A stretch of DNA of 64,000 nt from Clostridium cavendishii DSM 21758 (GCF_900141845.1 NZ_FQZB01000017.1:36379-100378); one strand, 5' to 3'. Counted from the first letter of the stretch, positions 43,981 through 52,532 are shown. Numbers and translations: made by a program. The notes: generated from the sequence alone by a model not told the origin.

Positions 43981-44142
43981 GGTAGAATAGAATTTTAGAA
44001 GTATGGTAGATAAGTATCTTTAGAACTTAAATAAATTATATTTATTAGTCAATGTAGAATTTTTTTATAGAGAAGTATAGAGTTTAAATTAGTAGCATAG
44101 TAATTTGGTAGGATATAAGAAGTATATTAATAAAGTTTACTT
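43981..44142 (+). promoter_or_regulatory. UAG-rich leader RNA, probable HutP target
   Basis: Thirteen TAG triplets begin within 43983-44109 (43983, 43988, 43996, 44007, 44021, 44046, 44055, 44068, 44078, 44090, 44093, 44098 and 44109), with another at 44142 in the terminator stem. Base composition would predict about three or four. The left part is an imperfect direct repeat (GGTAGAATAGAATTTTAGAA and GGTAGATAAGTATCTTTAGAA). HutP proteins bind UAG-repeat RNA. Spacing is irregular, unlike the regular four-base gaps of the B. subtilis site, so binding is inferred. Confidence 0.6.
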
Positions 44143-44182
44143 AGGGTCACTCTCTGCCAAATTTTAGAGAGTGGCTCTTTTT
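44143..44182 (+). terminator. Leader terminator / attenuator of the ABC operon
   Basis: A 13-bp stem (44143-44155 with 44166-44178, two wobbles), a 10-base loop and T5. It lies inside the leader, between the consensus promoter and the operon it should feed, immediately after the UAG-rich stretch, as expected for regulated read-through. Confidence 0.85.
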
Positions 44183-44204
44183 AATATTAAATAAGCTTTG
44201 AAGT

Positions 44205-44348
44205 AAACTCCTATTATATATTTTGTAGGAGTATGTTCAAATAACCAAATCAAATATTTGGATTATAATTCAAATGAAACTCCTACTCATTACATTAGTA
44301 GGAATAAGTTCGAATAACCAAGTCTAAGATTTGGATTATCATTTAAAA
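44205..44348 (+). repeat. Tandem 72-nt structured repeat in the 5' leader
   Basis: Units 44205-44276 and 44277-44348 align without gaps at about 70-75 % identity. Each holds two hairpins: CTCCTA-loop-TAGGAG type, then ATAACCAA-loop-TTTGGATTAT. Paired positions change together between units (for example CCAAAT/ATTTGG against CCAAGTC/GATTTGG). The second unit ends just before the GGAGG of the lipoprotein gene, so it could control translation as a tandem RNA element, or act as a double DNA operator. Confidence 0.75.
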
Positions 44349-44364
44349 TTTGGAGGATGGTAGT

Positions 44365-45366
44365 ATGGTAGCAAAGAAAAAAATTTCAGTATTAATTTCA
44401 ATTCTTTTAGGCACAGCAATAATAGCTGGCTGTTCAAACAAATCTAATGAAGGACAAAGTACGAAAAAAACAGTATCTATTGGAATAAACCAGATAGCAG
44501 AGCATCCAGCATTAGATGAAGCAAGAGAAGGGTTTAAGGATGCTTTAAAATCTAATGGCTATGAAGAGGGGAAAAACCTTACTTTAGATTTTAAAAATGC
44601 TCAAGGTGATATAAGTACGGCTCAAATGATTTCACAAAATTTTGTAACAGAAAAAAAAGATATGATTTTCGCTATTGGAACTCCAGCAGCACAATCAGCT
44701 TTTAATGTAAGTAAGGAAATTCCTATAATAGTTACTGCAATTACAGATGCCAAAAAAGCAGGAATCGTAGAAAACTATGACAAAGGAAATACTAATGTAG
44801 CTGGAACCAGTGATGCAGCACCATTAGATAAACAATTCAAATTACTAAAGCAAATATTTAAAGATGTTAAAAAAGTGGGGATAATATATAATACTAGTGA
44901 AGTAAATTCGGAAGTTCAAATAGGAAAAATTAAAGAAATAGCTAAGGATAATAATTTAGAATTAGTTGTAACAGGTGTTAATACAGTAAATGACGTAAGC
45001 ACAGCTTTAGATGTGATGTTATCTAAGGTAGATGCGTTATATACTTTAACAGATAATTTAGTAGCATCATCTATGCCTCTAATATCTAAAAAAGCAATTG
45101 AGAAGAAAATACCAGTAATTGGTGGAGAAGAGGCGCATGTAAAGGCAGGTGCATTAATAACTGAAGGTATAAATTATAAAAAATTAGGTTTTGAAGCAGG
45201 TCTTAAAGCTGTAGAGGTTTTAGAAGGTAAAAATATAAAAGAAATGTCTGTTAGTACTTTAAATGATACAGAATTAGTTATAAATAAAAATACTTTAGAT
45301 GCATTAAAAATCCAAATACCTAAGGAGATACTTGATAAAGCAAAAATAGTAAAGGAGGGGAATTAA
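44365..45366 (+). CDS. ABC transporter substrate-binding lipoprotein, TrpX/ABC_sub_bind family
   Basis: A 333-residue exported lipoprotein with lipobox I-I-A-G-C and a two-lobed binding protein of the ABC_sub_bind (DUF534) type: V-S-I-G-I-N-Q-I-A-E-H-P-A-L-D, D-F-K-N-A-Q-G-D, A-I-G-T-P-A-A-Q-S and Y-N-T-S-E-V-N-S. The family is best known as TrpX of the streptococcal tryptophan-linked trpXYZ set; members with other amino-acid ligands probably exist. The ATG at 44365 has GGAGG 8 bases before it; an in-frame TTG at 44350 overlaps that site. It is first in a three-gene ABC operon. Confidence 0.85.
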   Translation: MVAKKKISVLISILLGTAIIAGCSNKSNEGQSTKKTVSIGINQIAEHPALDEAREGFKDALKSNGYEEGKNLTLDFKNAQGDISTAQMISQNFVTEKKDMIFAIGTPAAQSAFNVSKEIPIIVTAITDAKKAGIVENYDKGNTNVAGTSDAAPLDKQFKLLKQIFKDVKKVGIIYNTSEVNSEVQIGKIKEIAKDNNLELVVTGVNTVNDVSTALDVMLSKVDALYTLTDNLVASSMPLISKKAIEKKIPVIGGEEAHVKAGALITEGINYKKLGFEAGLKAVEVLEGKNIKEMSVSTLNDTELVINKNTLDALKIQIPKEILDKAKIVKEGN

Positions 45367-46266
45367 ATGCCTTTTTTACTAGGAATATTAGAACAGGGAT
45401 TAATAATATCAATAGCTGCTTTGGGGGTATATATAACCTATAGTATATTAGATTTTCCTGATCTTTCTGTTGATGGAACATTTTCACTAGGAGCAGCTAT
45501 ATCGATAGTATTAGTTTTAAATAATGTAAATCCATTTATAGCAATTCTATTGTCAATGATAGTTGGAAGCTTAGCAGGACTTGCAACAGGTCTTTTGCAT
45601 GTTAAGTTAAAAATAACCAATCTTTTATCTGGAATCTTAGTTATGATAGGGTTGTATTCAATAAACTTAAGAGTAATGGGTAAAGCAAATATCTCTATGT
45701 TTAACAAACAAAGTATATTTTCAGATTTAAATAAGTTCATGGCAGGTTCAATATGGAGTAAACTAGTAGTTATATTAATAATAACTTTAGTTATAAAGTT
45801 TATTATGGATTTATTATTTAAAACAAAGTTTGGATTTATATTGAAGGCAACAGGAGATAATGAAACCTTAGTTACAACATTAGGAGTTAATAAAGGAAAT
45901 ATTAAAATATTAGCACTAATGTTTTCAAATGCCTTGGTTGGGCTATCAGGTGGAATAATGGCTCAATATCAAGGTTTTTCGGATATATCAATGGGGACAG
46001 GACTTATAATAATGGCACTTGCAGCTATTATCTTAGGTCAATCTATATTTAGAAAAGAAGGGGTAATTAAAGCCACTACAATAGTTATAATAGGAGCATT
46101 TTTATATAAGCTTAGTATAGGAATAGTTCTTAAACTTGGAGTAACACCAACAGATGTTAAGCTTATAACATCAATAATAGTTATACTTGCAATAGTCTTA
46201 AATAATGTTAAATTTGTGGATACTATTAAAGGTAAAAAAGTGAAAAGAGGTGTTATAGATGCTTAA
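45367..46266 (+). CDS. ABC transporter permease, TrpY-like
   Basis: A 299-residue membrane protein of the branched-chain/ribose-permease superfamily with about nine helices. It has D-F-P-D-L-S-V-D-G-T-F-S-L-G-A-A near the start and a coupling loop around A-T-G-D-N-E-T-L-V-T-T-L-G-V. It is the partner of the preceding binding protein, has no gap to it, and overlaps the ATPase gene by 8 bases. Confidence 0.87.
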   Translation: MPFLLGILEQGLIISIAALGVYITYSILDFPDLSVDGTFSLGAAISIVLVLNNVNPFIAILLSMIVGSLAGLATGLLHVKLKITNLLSGILVMIGLYSINLRVMGKANISMFNKQSIFSDLNKFMAGSIWSKLVVILIITLVIKFIMDLLFKTKFGFILKATGDNETLVTTLGVNKGNIKILALMFSNALVGLSGGIMAQYQGFSDISMGTGLIIMALAAIILGQSIFRKEGVIKATTIVIIGAFLYKLSIGIVLKLGVTPTDVKLITSIIVILAIVLNNVKFVDTIKGKKVKRGVIDA

Positions 46267-47053
46267 TATAAATAATGTTTCTAAAGTATTTAATGAGGGA
46301 ACAATAAATGAAATAAAAGTAATAGATAAGCTTAATGTAGCTATTAATGATGGAGAATTTCTTACTATAGTAGGAAGTAATGGGGCAGGAAAATCAACTC
46401 TTCTAAATTTAATTGCAGGAAGTTTTAATCTAGATGAAGGTAATGTGATATTACAAGATAACGATATTTCCAATATTTCAGAGCATAAGAAAGCTAAGTT
46501 CATAGCCAGAGTCTTTCAAGATCCGACCAAGGGAACATCGCCTTCTATGACAATACTAGAAAATTTATCATTAGCAGATAATAAAGGAAGAAGATTTGGT
46601 TTTTCTTTTGGTATAGATAAAAGAAAAATAGAATTTTTTAAAGAGCAATTAGCAATATTAAATTTGGGCTTAGAAAATAAATTAAATACAAAGGTAGGAT
46701 TGCTTTCAGGGGGTCAAAGGCAAGCATTATCATTATTAATGGCAACTTTAAAAACTCCTAAATTATTACTTTTAGATGAGCATACAGCAGCATTAGATCC
46801 TAAAACGTCAGAAACGATAATGCAAATAACTGATAAAATAGTTAAAGAGAAAGATATAACTACTCTTATGATAACTCATAATTTAAACCATGCGTTAGAT
46901 TATGGAAATAGGATAGTAATGATGCACCAAGGTAAAATAGTTTTAGATAAACAAGGAATAAGTAAGAAATCATTAACAAAAGAAAAGTTAATTGAACAAT
47001 TTAATTCAGTAACTTTAAATGGTGATTTTGATGATAGGGTTATTTTAGCCTAA
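46259..47053 (+). CDS. ABC transporter ATP-binding protein, TrpZ-like
   Basis: A 264-residue ATPase with Walker A G-S-N-G-A-G-K-S (about 39-46), Q-loop V-F-Q-D-P, signature L-S-G-G-Q-R-Q-A, Walker B L-L-L-L-D-E-H-T and H-loop I-T-H-N-L. The His after the Walker B Glu (D-E-H-T) is typical of this family. It energises the TrpXY-type uptake system, and its start overlaps the permease stop by 8 bases. Confidence 0.9.
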   Translation: MLNINNVSKVFNEGTINEIKVIDKLNVAINDGEFLTIVGSNGAGKSTLLNLIAGSFNLDEGNVILQDNDISNISEHKKAKFIARVFQDPTKGTSPSMTILENLSLADNKGRRFGFSFGIDKRKIEFFKEQLAILNLGLENKLNTKVGLLSGGQRQALSLLMATLKTPKLLLLDEHTAALDPKTSETIMQITDKIVKEKDITTLMITHNLNHALDYGNRIVMMHQGKIVLDKQGISKKSLTKEKLIEQFNSVTLNGDFDDRVILA

Positions 47054-47090
47054 TAGAAAGTTTAGCGGGGATTATTTCTAAATTTAAATA

Positions 47091-47159
47091 GGGTTATATA
47101 AATTTTCAGCAACTTGGAATTTCTAGTTGTAATAAGAAAATTTATATAGCCCATTTTTT
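47091..47159 (+). terminator. Terminator with large structured loop
   Basis: A 17-bp stem (47091-47107 with 47136-47152, one wobble) is followed by T6. The 28-base loop contains CAACT...AGTTG and ACTTGGA, and the 3' arm begins AAGAAAATT, all shared with the hairpin of the 165-bp repeats. It probably ends the ABC operon. Confidence 0.75.
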
Positions 47160-47201
47160 GTGAGTAAATAAATGCATATAAGAGCATTATGACTTTATTC
47201 A

Positions 47202-48083
47202 TTAATTTTTATTTATTAAATTTAAATGTATAGATGATTTTTTACTATAATAAGACGGCATTTTTAAAGAAATTCCATATCTTTCACAAGCATTTAATAG
47301 AGCATAATTTAATTTACGTGCATTTACTCCAGAGCATCTATACCTATCTCCAAATTTTTTTTCATATTTCTCTCTAATTCCAGGAAAATTTTTATCTAAT
47401 TGCTTATAGTAGTGATCTCTTTGTCTATCACGCAAAGACATTCCAATCCAAGGAACAATATATTTTACACCATAGTAATCTGCTTTATTAACTATATCTA
47501 AAATATTTTCTTCTTTATCTTCAATAAAAGGTAGGATTGGCATCATTGTTATACTTGTACATATACCTAAAGTAGAGAGTATTCCAAGAGCTTTGAATCT
47601 ATCACTAGAAGATGGAGCAAATGGTTCTACTATACTAGCTAGGTTATCATCAGTAGTAGTTATAGTCATTGCTACAGATGTATATATTTTGTTTATTTCT
47701 TCTAATAAATCTATATCTCTTAAAATCAAATTACTTTTAGTGGTTATATGAATTGGATAGTTATATTCGGCTATAACTTCTAAACAGCCTCTAGTTAATA
47801 AGTATTCTTTTTCAGACTTGGTATATGGATCACTCATTGCACCAGTACCTATAACACCTTTTTTTCTCTTACTCTTAAGTTCTTTTCTAAGTATGTCTAC
47901 AGAATTTCTTTTTACAATAAGTTCATCGAAATTATCTATTTTATAGCATAAACTTCTTGAATCACAATATATACAGTGATGCTCACAACCTCTATAAATA
48001 TTAAAAAGATGATTAGTACCAAACCAACTGCTGGGACTTTTATTACGAGAAAGTAAAGCTTTTGCATCTATCTCTTTAGGCAT
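47202..48083 (-). CDS. Radical SAM protein, SplB-like family
   Basis: A 293-residue [4Fe-4S] enzyme with cluster motif C-E-H-H-C-I-Y-C (C-x3-C-x2-C) after Y-R-G. Later come G-T-G-A-M-S-D-P-Y, T-K-S-N-L-I-L-R-D and S-I-T-M-M-P-I-L-P-F. It matches the Rv2578c/SplB-related group of radical SAM proteins, distinct from true spore photoproduct lyase (about 340 residues). Reaction unknown; DNA or nucleotide repair is often supposed. AGGAGG precedes the ATG. Confidence 0.82.
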   Translation of the reverse strand: MPKEIDAKALLSRNKSPSSWFGTNHLFNIYRGCEHHCIYCDSRSLCYKIDNFDELIVKRNSVDILRKELKSKRKKGVIGTGAMSDPYTKSEKEYLLTRGCLEVIAEYNYPIHITTKSNLILRDIDLLEEINKIYTSVAMTITTTDDNLASIVEPFAPSSSDRFKALGILSTLGICTSITMMPILPFIEDKEENILDIVNKADYYGVKYIVPWIGMSLRDRQRDHYYKQLDKNFPGIREKYEKKFGDRYRCSGVNARKLNYALLNACERYGISLKMPSYYSKKSSIHLNLINKN

Positions 48084-48160
48084 AAAATAACCTCCTTTTA
48101 AAGTTATATACCTCTTAAATTTGTGCTTTTAAAATATTCCTAATTATTAAAGCTTGATTT

Positions 48161-48616
48161 TTATTTCAATAATAGTTTATAAATTCTAACTATCTCTCCT
48201 GCATAGTTCATTCCATTTCCAACATAATCCCAACCATTTTTTTCATAATATCCACTAAGCTCAGTAAACAAATATAAACTTTTATAGCCTAATTTAGTTG
48301 ATTGTTCAATAGCAAATTTTTGCAATCTAGTTCCAATACCTTTGTTTCTATATTGCTCGCATACAAATAAACCTCCTAACCAAGGATATAAATCTTGTCT
48401 ACTTTTTAAATCATTTCTCCATAACCCAACAGTGCCAATAGGTTTATCGTCTAATAAGCATACAAACATTTGAGGTATATCTTCTACATTTAAACTGTAC
48501 TCTACAAGATTCTTAAAAAATATATAGTTATTTTTAGCTCCCCACTCTTTCCATAGCCAGTCTGTAACTTCATTTACTAAATCTCTTCTTTCTTCCAAAC
48601 TAACAATTTTCAGCAT
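48161..48616 (-). CDS. GNAT-family N-acetyltransferase
   Basis: A 151-residue protein with a single acetyltransferase domain. It has V-G-L-W-R-N-D-L as strand 4, W-L-G-G-L-F-V-C-E-Q-Y-R-N-K-G-I-G-T as the acetyl-CoA loop (Q/R-x-x-G-x-G/A) and Y-E-K-N-G-W as the C-terminal strand. Its acceptor is unknown. It is upstream of the radical SAM gene on the same strand (77-base gap). GGAGA before the ATG. Confidence 0.9.
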   Translation of the reverse strand: MLKIVSLEERRDLVNEVTDWLWKEWGAKNNYIFFKNLVEYSLNVEDIPQMFVCLLDDKPIGTVGLWRNDLKSRQDLYPWLGGLFVCEQYRNKGIGTRLQKFAIEQSTKLGYKSLYLFTELSGYYEKNGWDYVGNGMNYAGEIVRIYKLLLK

Positions 48617-48971
48617 TATTTATTTCTCCATTAAATTTGTATTGTTAATACGCATTTTATTACGAGTATGAACTAGAATTATTATACCATATATTGGGGT
48701 AAAAGCTGTTTATTTTAATATGGTTTACTTAAAAGTATAATATTTATTATCCTAAAAATTAGATTTTTAAGTAACTAAAAAATTAATCCCATCCACCATT
48801 TGCATATGCACTTAGTTGAAGAGTAATCTGTATTTTTACGAGTTTATAACAAATGTATAACACAACTTAATAGGCTTTAAACAAGGAATTTACATTTATG
48901 GGTTATTATTTATTTATAGTCAAGAGGCTATTGAAAATAAATAATGAGTGAAAGTGAGAGGTTAATTTAAT
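48617..48971. other. Intergenic region between divergent GNAT and phnD genes
   Basis: A 355-base AT-rich gap. It must hold the phnD promoter, but I see no convincing -35/-10 pair, operator or riboswitch. GAGAGG lies 8 bases before the phnD ATG. Confidence 0.35.
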
Positions 48972-50021
48972 ATGAAGAGAGTTTTAGCTTTAATGGCAAG
49001 TGCAGTTTTGGCAACAACAATTTTAGCAGGATGTTCAAGTACTACAGGAAGTAAAACTGATGATAAAAAGGGTAGTGATAAAATAACAGTTGTTTGGTAT
49101 CCAAATGAATCCGGCGAAGATTTAAAGGATTGTAGAGATGAATTTGGGAAAATAATAGAAAAGGCAACTGGTAAGAAAGTTGAACATAAAACTACAACTG
49201 ATTACTCTATAGCAATAGAAACTATAGCTAACAATAATGCAGCAATATCATTTATGGGGGCACAAGGTTATGTAGAAGCTCATAATAAAAATGCTAAGAT
49301 AATGCCACTTGCAGTACAAAGTGGAAAGTCTGGAACATTAGACGATGCTATTTATTATAGTTGGATTGCTGTAAATAAAGGAGAAGAAGAACAATATAAA
49401 GATGGTGATAAATTTAAGTTAGACAAAATAGAAGGAAAGAAAATATCTTTTGTATCTAATAGTTCAACTTCAGGATTTAAAGTACCAACTCAAAATATAG
49501 TGACTTATTTTAATAAAACAGATAAATGGAAAGACTTAAAGAAAGATGATTTGTTACAGGGTGGTAAAGATAAATTCTTTTCAGAAGTATTATTTGGAGG
49601 CTCACATCAGGGTTCAGCAGCTAATCTTTTAACTAATAGAGCAGATGTAGCAGCCTTTTGTGATACTACTTTAGCAAATTATGTTGAAGTGGCTGATGGT
49701 AAACCAAATACAGCTGGAACGACTTATAGAATAAAGAATGATGCAGCAGATCCATTTACAAATTTGCATGGTAAAGAATATGTAATAATATCTTCATCTC
49801 CAGTATTAAATGCACCGTTTGCGATGAACACTTCGGTATTAACAGATAAAGAGCAAAAGGATATACAAGATGCATTCTTGTCAGATGAAGTAACAAATAA
49901 TGAAAAGATATTTGTACCAAAAAGTTCGAAATTCAAAGGTTTAATACAAAAAGAAGGTAAAGAGAAATTTTTAAAGGTTGAGGACTCATGGTTCAATCCA
50001 ATAAGAGATTTATCTAAGTAA
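48972..50021 (+). CDS. phnD: Phosphonate ABC transporter substrate-binding lipoprotein
   Basis: A 349-residue lipoprotein (lipobox I-L-A-G-C21) of the PhnD/PtxB family: V-V-W-Y-P-N-E-S-G, then I-S-F-M-G-A-Q-G-Y-V-E-A-H, S-N-S-S-T-S-G-F-K-V-P and G-S-H-Q-G-S-A, whose Ser/Thr and backbone hold the phosphonate group. It feeds the PhnC and PhnE proteins encoded next and fits with phnWX upstream, so 2-aminoethylphosphonate is the likely main substrate. Confidence 0.92.
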   Translation: MKRVLALMASAVLATTILAGCSSTTGSKTDDKKGSDKITVVWYPNESGEDLKDCRDEFGKIIEKATGKKVEHKTTTDYSIAIETIANNNAAISFMGAQGYVEAHNKNAKIMPLAVQSGKSGTLDDAIYYSWIAVNKGEEEQYKDGDKFKLDKIEGKKISFVSNSSTSGFKVPTQNIVTYFNKTDKWKDLKKDDLLQGGKDKFFSEVLFGGSHQGSAANLLTNRADVAAFCDTTLANYVEVADGKPNTAGTTYRIKNDAADPFTNLHGKEYVIISSSPVLNAPFAMNTSVLTDKEQKDIQDAFLSDEVTNNEKIFVPKSSKFKGLIQKEGKEKFLKVEDSWFNPIRDLSK

Positions 50022-50056
50022 ATTTGAAATAGTTTTTTAAGAAGCAGATTTAAAAT

Positions 50057-50091
50057 ACCCCAGGGCTTAAGTGGCAAGGAGCACCTGGGGT
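50057..50091 (+). promoter_or_regulatory. Intercistronic hairpin between phnD and phnC
   Basis: ACCCCAGG (50057-50064) pairs with CCTGGGGT (50084-50091), an unusually GC-rich stem here. No T run follows, so it probably stabilises the upstream phnD message and lets the binding protein be made in excess, rather than terminating transcription. Confidence 0.7.
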
Positions 50092-50118
50092 TAAATTTAA
50101 GATGAGGGGATTTTGGTG

Positions 50119-50883
50119 ATGGCATTATTAGAGTTTAAAAATGTATCTAAAGAATATAAAGGTGGAGTAAAGGCTTTATCTAATATTAATTTAGAGGTTA
50201 ATGAAGGTGAGTTTTTATCTATTATAGGTCCTTCAGGAGCAGGAAAATCTACTCTTTTAAGATGTATAAATAGACTTATAGATCCAACAGAAGGAGAAGT
50301 GAAATTTGATGATGAAAAGGTAACATCATTTAAGAAGAGTGAACTTAAAAATCTTAGAAGAAAAATAGGTATGATATTTCAACATTATAATTTAGTTAAT
50401 AGGTTAAGTGTAGTTGAAAATGTGCTTCATGGTAGACTTGGATATAAATCAGCTATAAAAGGTATTATGGGTATTAATAGTGAGGATGAAAAAAAGAAAG
50501 CATTTGAGATACTTAGTAAGCTTGGAATAAAAGATCAAGCTTATAAAAGATGCGATGAGTTAAGTGGAGGACAAAAACAAAGAGTAGGAATAGCAAGAGC
50601 TTTAATACAAGACCCTAAGCTTGTATTATGCGATGAGCCTATAGCTTCATTAGATCCGAATTCATCTAAGATAATAATGGATCATTTGAAAAATATAAAT
50701 AAAGAAACAGGAATAACATGTATACTAAATTTACATCAGGTAGATGTGGCTATGAAATATTCAGATAGGATTGTAGGGATAAATGATGGAAGAATAATTT
50801 ATGATGGTGATGCAAGGAACTTAACTAAGGAAATAATTCATGAAATTTATGGTATAGAGGCTGGTGAACTTATAAATGATTAA
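50119..50883 (+). CDS. phnC: Phosphonate ABC transporter ATP-binding protein
   Basis: A 254-residue ATPase with Walker A G-P-S-G-A-G-K-S, Q-loop F-Q-H-Y-N, signature L-S-G-G-Q-K-Q-R and Walker B L-V-L-C-D-E-P-I-A-S-L-D-P. PhnC-type features include N-R-L-I-D-P-T-E-G and R-L-S-V-V-E-N-V-L-H-G-R-L-G. TTG (50113), GTG (50116) and ATG (50119) are all possible starts after GAGGGG; ATG is taken, with little effect on the protein. It overlaps phnE by 8 bases. Confidence 0.92.
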   Translation: MALLEFKNVSKEYKGGVKALSNINLEVNEGEFLSIIGPSGAGKSTLLRCINRLIDPTEGEVKFDDEKVTSFKKSELKNLRRKIGMIFQHYNLVNRLSVVENVLHGRLGYKSAIKGIMGINSEDEKKKAFEILSKLGIKDQAYKRCDELSGGQKQRVGIARALIQDPKLVLCDEPIASLDPNSSKIIMDHLKNINKETGITCILNLHQVDVAMKYSDRIVGINDGRIIYDGDARNLTKEIIHEIYGIEAGELIND

Positions 50884-51679
50884 GGTAAAGGCCGTAGAAA
50901 TAAATACTATAAGAAAGAGAAATATAATATTTTTGATAAGCCTAACTTTTTTGGCTTTTTTAACTGTACTAGCTATGAACTTAACAGATTATGATCCTGC
51001 TAAGGCGATTGTATCAGTACCTAAGGCTTTAATATGGATGTTCACAGGGTTTATACCTAATAAAGATTCTTTAGCAAAGCTCCCAGATATAATATCAAAA
51101 ATGATAGAAACCATATTTCTATCAATAACAGCTACAACTACTGCCAGTATTTTTTCATTAATATTTTCGCTATTTGGATCTGAAACCACAAAAATAAATA
51201 ATATATTAACGGTTGTAGTAAGATTTATAGCCTCAATTTTTAGAAATGTTCCTGATGTAGTATGGTCAATGATACTTTTATTTTCTTTTGGTCAAAATAT
51301 ACTAACAGGTTATTTTGCCTTATTTTTTGTGACTTTTGGAACCCTCACAAGGGCATTTATTGAAGCAATAGATGAATCAAGTTATGAAGTTGTAGAAGCA
51401 CTTCAAACTACTGGGGCTAGTTATTTCCAAGTAGTGGCTCAAGGGGTTATACCTTCTACATTTCCTCAAATATTAAGTTGGATATTATTTATGATAGAGA
51501 CAAATATAAGAAGTTCAGCTTTAATAGGTCTTTTAACCGGAACTGGTATAGGATTTTTATTTAATATTTACTATAAAACAATGCAGTATAACATAGCTGG
51601 ATTAGTAGTAATAGCTATGATAATATCTGTTTTAATTATAGAGACATTATCTAATTATATAAGGAGGGTAATACTTTAA
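50876..51679 (+). CDS. phnE: Phosphonate ABC transporter permease
   Basis: A 267-residue permease with six helices and the binding-protein-dependent coupling motif E-A-L-Q-T-T-G-A-S-Y-F-Q-V-V-A-Q-G-V-I-P. F-R-N-V-P-D-V-V-W-S-M is characteristic of PhnE. It is the first of two adjacent permeases, which probably form a heterodimer. Its end overlaps the next gene by one base (TAATG). Confidence 0.92.
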   Translation: MIKVKAVEINTIRKRNIIFLISLTFLAFLTVLAMNLTDYDPAKAIVSVPKALIWMFTGFIPNKDSLAKLPDIISKMIETIFLSITATTTASIFSLIFSLFGSETTKINNILTVVVRFIASIFRNVPDVVWSMILLFSFGQNILTGYFALFFVTFGTLTRAFIEAIDESSYEVVEALQTTGASYFQVVAQGVIPSTFPQILSWILFMIETNIRSSALIGLLTGTGIGFLFNIYYKTMQYNIAGLVVIAMIISVLIIETLSNYIRRVIL

Positions 51680-52527
51680 TGGATATTTCTAATTTACAAA
51701 CTAAGTCAACGTATATAAGGCATAGAAATGGAAAGATAAAAACCGCTGTCCAAAGTAAAGCACAAATAGTAACAAAACTAACATTAATAATATTAGCACT
51801 CCTTACAATCTATGGATTTAAAACTTTTGATTATAAAAATATATCTGTTGTTGTTGCCATGGGGGAGACTTTAAATAATATAAAGCAAATGTTTTTAGGA
51901 GCTAAACTTTCACATTTTAATTTACAATATGGTTTTTACCAGGTACTAGTAACGCTTTCATTAGGTTTTTTAACCACATTAATAGGAGCTGTAATAGCAT
52001 TATTTTTAGGAATATTTGCAGCAAGGAATTTATCAAATAGAGCAACTTCTAACATAATTAAAGCAGTAGTTTCTTTCATAAGAGCTATACCTACTGTACT
52101 GTGGGTACTTATATTTGCAGTAGCAGCTGGACTTGGTAGTGTAGCAGCAGTAATAGGGTTAACATTTCATACCGTAGGTTACCTTATAAAAGCTTATTCA
52201 GAGTCTTTTGAAGAAATGGATGAAGGTGTAATAGAAGCATTAAAAGCATCGGGAGCAAGTTTTTGGCAGATAATATTTCAAGCAGTTTTACCATCAACAG
52301 CAACTTCATTAATGGCATGGACTTTTTTAAGATTTGAAATAAACTTTACTAATGCAGTAGCAATGGGAGCAGCAGCGGGAGCAGGAGGAATAGGCTTTGA
52401 ACTATTTATGGCTGGTGGATTTTATTATGATTTAAAAGAAGTTGGAGTAATAACAATGCTCATACTTGCCTTTGCAATGTTTCTTGAATTCTCATCCACA
52501 AAGATAAAAAATAAGTATATAAAATAA
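51679..52527 (+). CDS. phnE: Phosphonate ABC transporter permease, second subunit
   Basis: A 282-residue permease homologous to the preceding one. It has the coupling motif E-A-L-K-A-S-G-A-S-F-W-Q-I-I-F-Q-A-V-L-P and I-R-A-I-P-T-V-L-W-V-L, with an N-terminal basic tail before helix 1. The operon is phnD, phnC, phnE and phnE, ending at terminator 52533-52562. Confidence 0.92.
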   Translation: MDISNLQTKSTYIRHRNGKIKTAVQSKAQIVTKLTLIILALLTIYGFKTFDYKNISVVVAMGETLNNIKQMFLGAKLSHFNLQYGFYQVLVTLSLGFLTTLIGAVIALFLGIFAARNLSNRATSNIIKAVVSFIRAIPTVLWVLIFAVAAGLGSVAAVIGLTFHTVGYLIKAYSESFEEMDEGVIEALKASGASFWQIIFQAVLPSTATSLMAWTFLRFEINFTNAVAMGAAAGAGGIGFELFMAGGFYYDLKEVGVITMLILAFAMFLEFSSTKIKNKYIK

Positions 52528-52532
52528 ATAAG

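Noticed and set aside
43856..44182. T-box riboswitch ahead of the ABC operon
   Set aside because: The leader has a terminator and transport genes but no TGGNACCGCG-type T-box and no GNAT-like specifier arrangement that I could find.
44205..44348. CRISPR-like array
   Set aside because: Only two units, no unique spacers between repeats, no cas genes nearby; units are directly abutting and imperfect.
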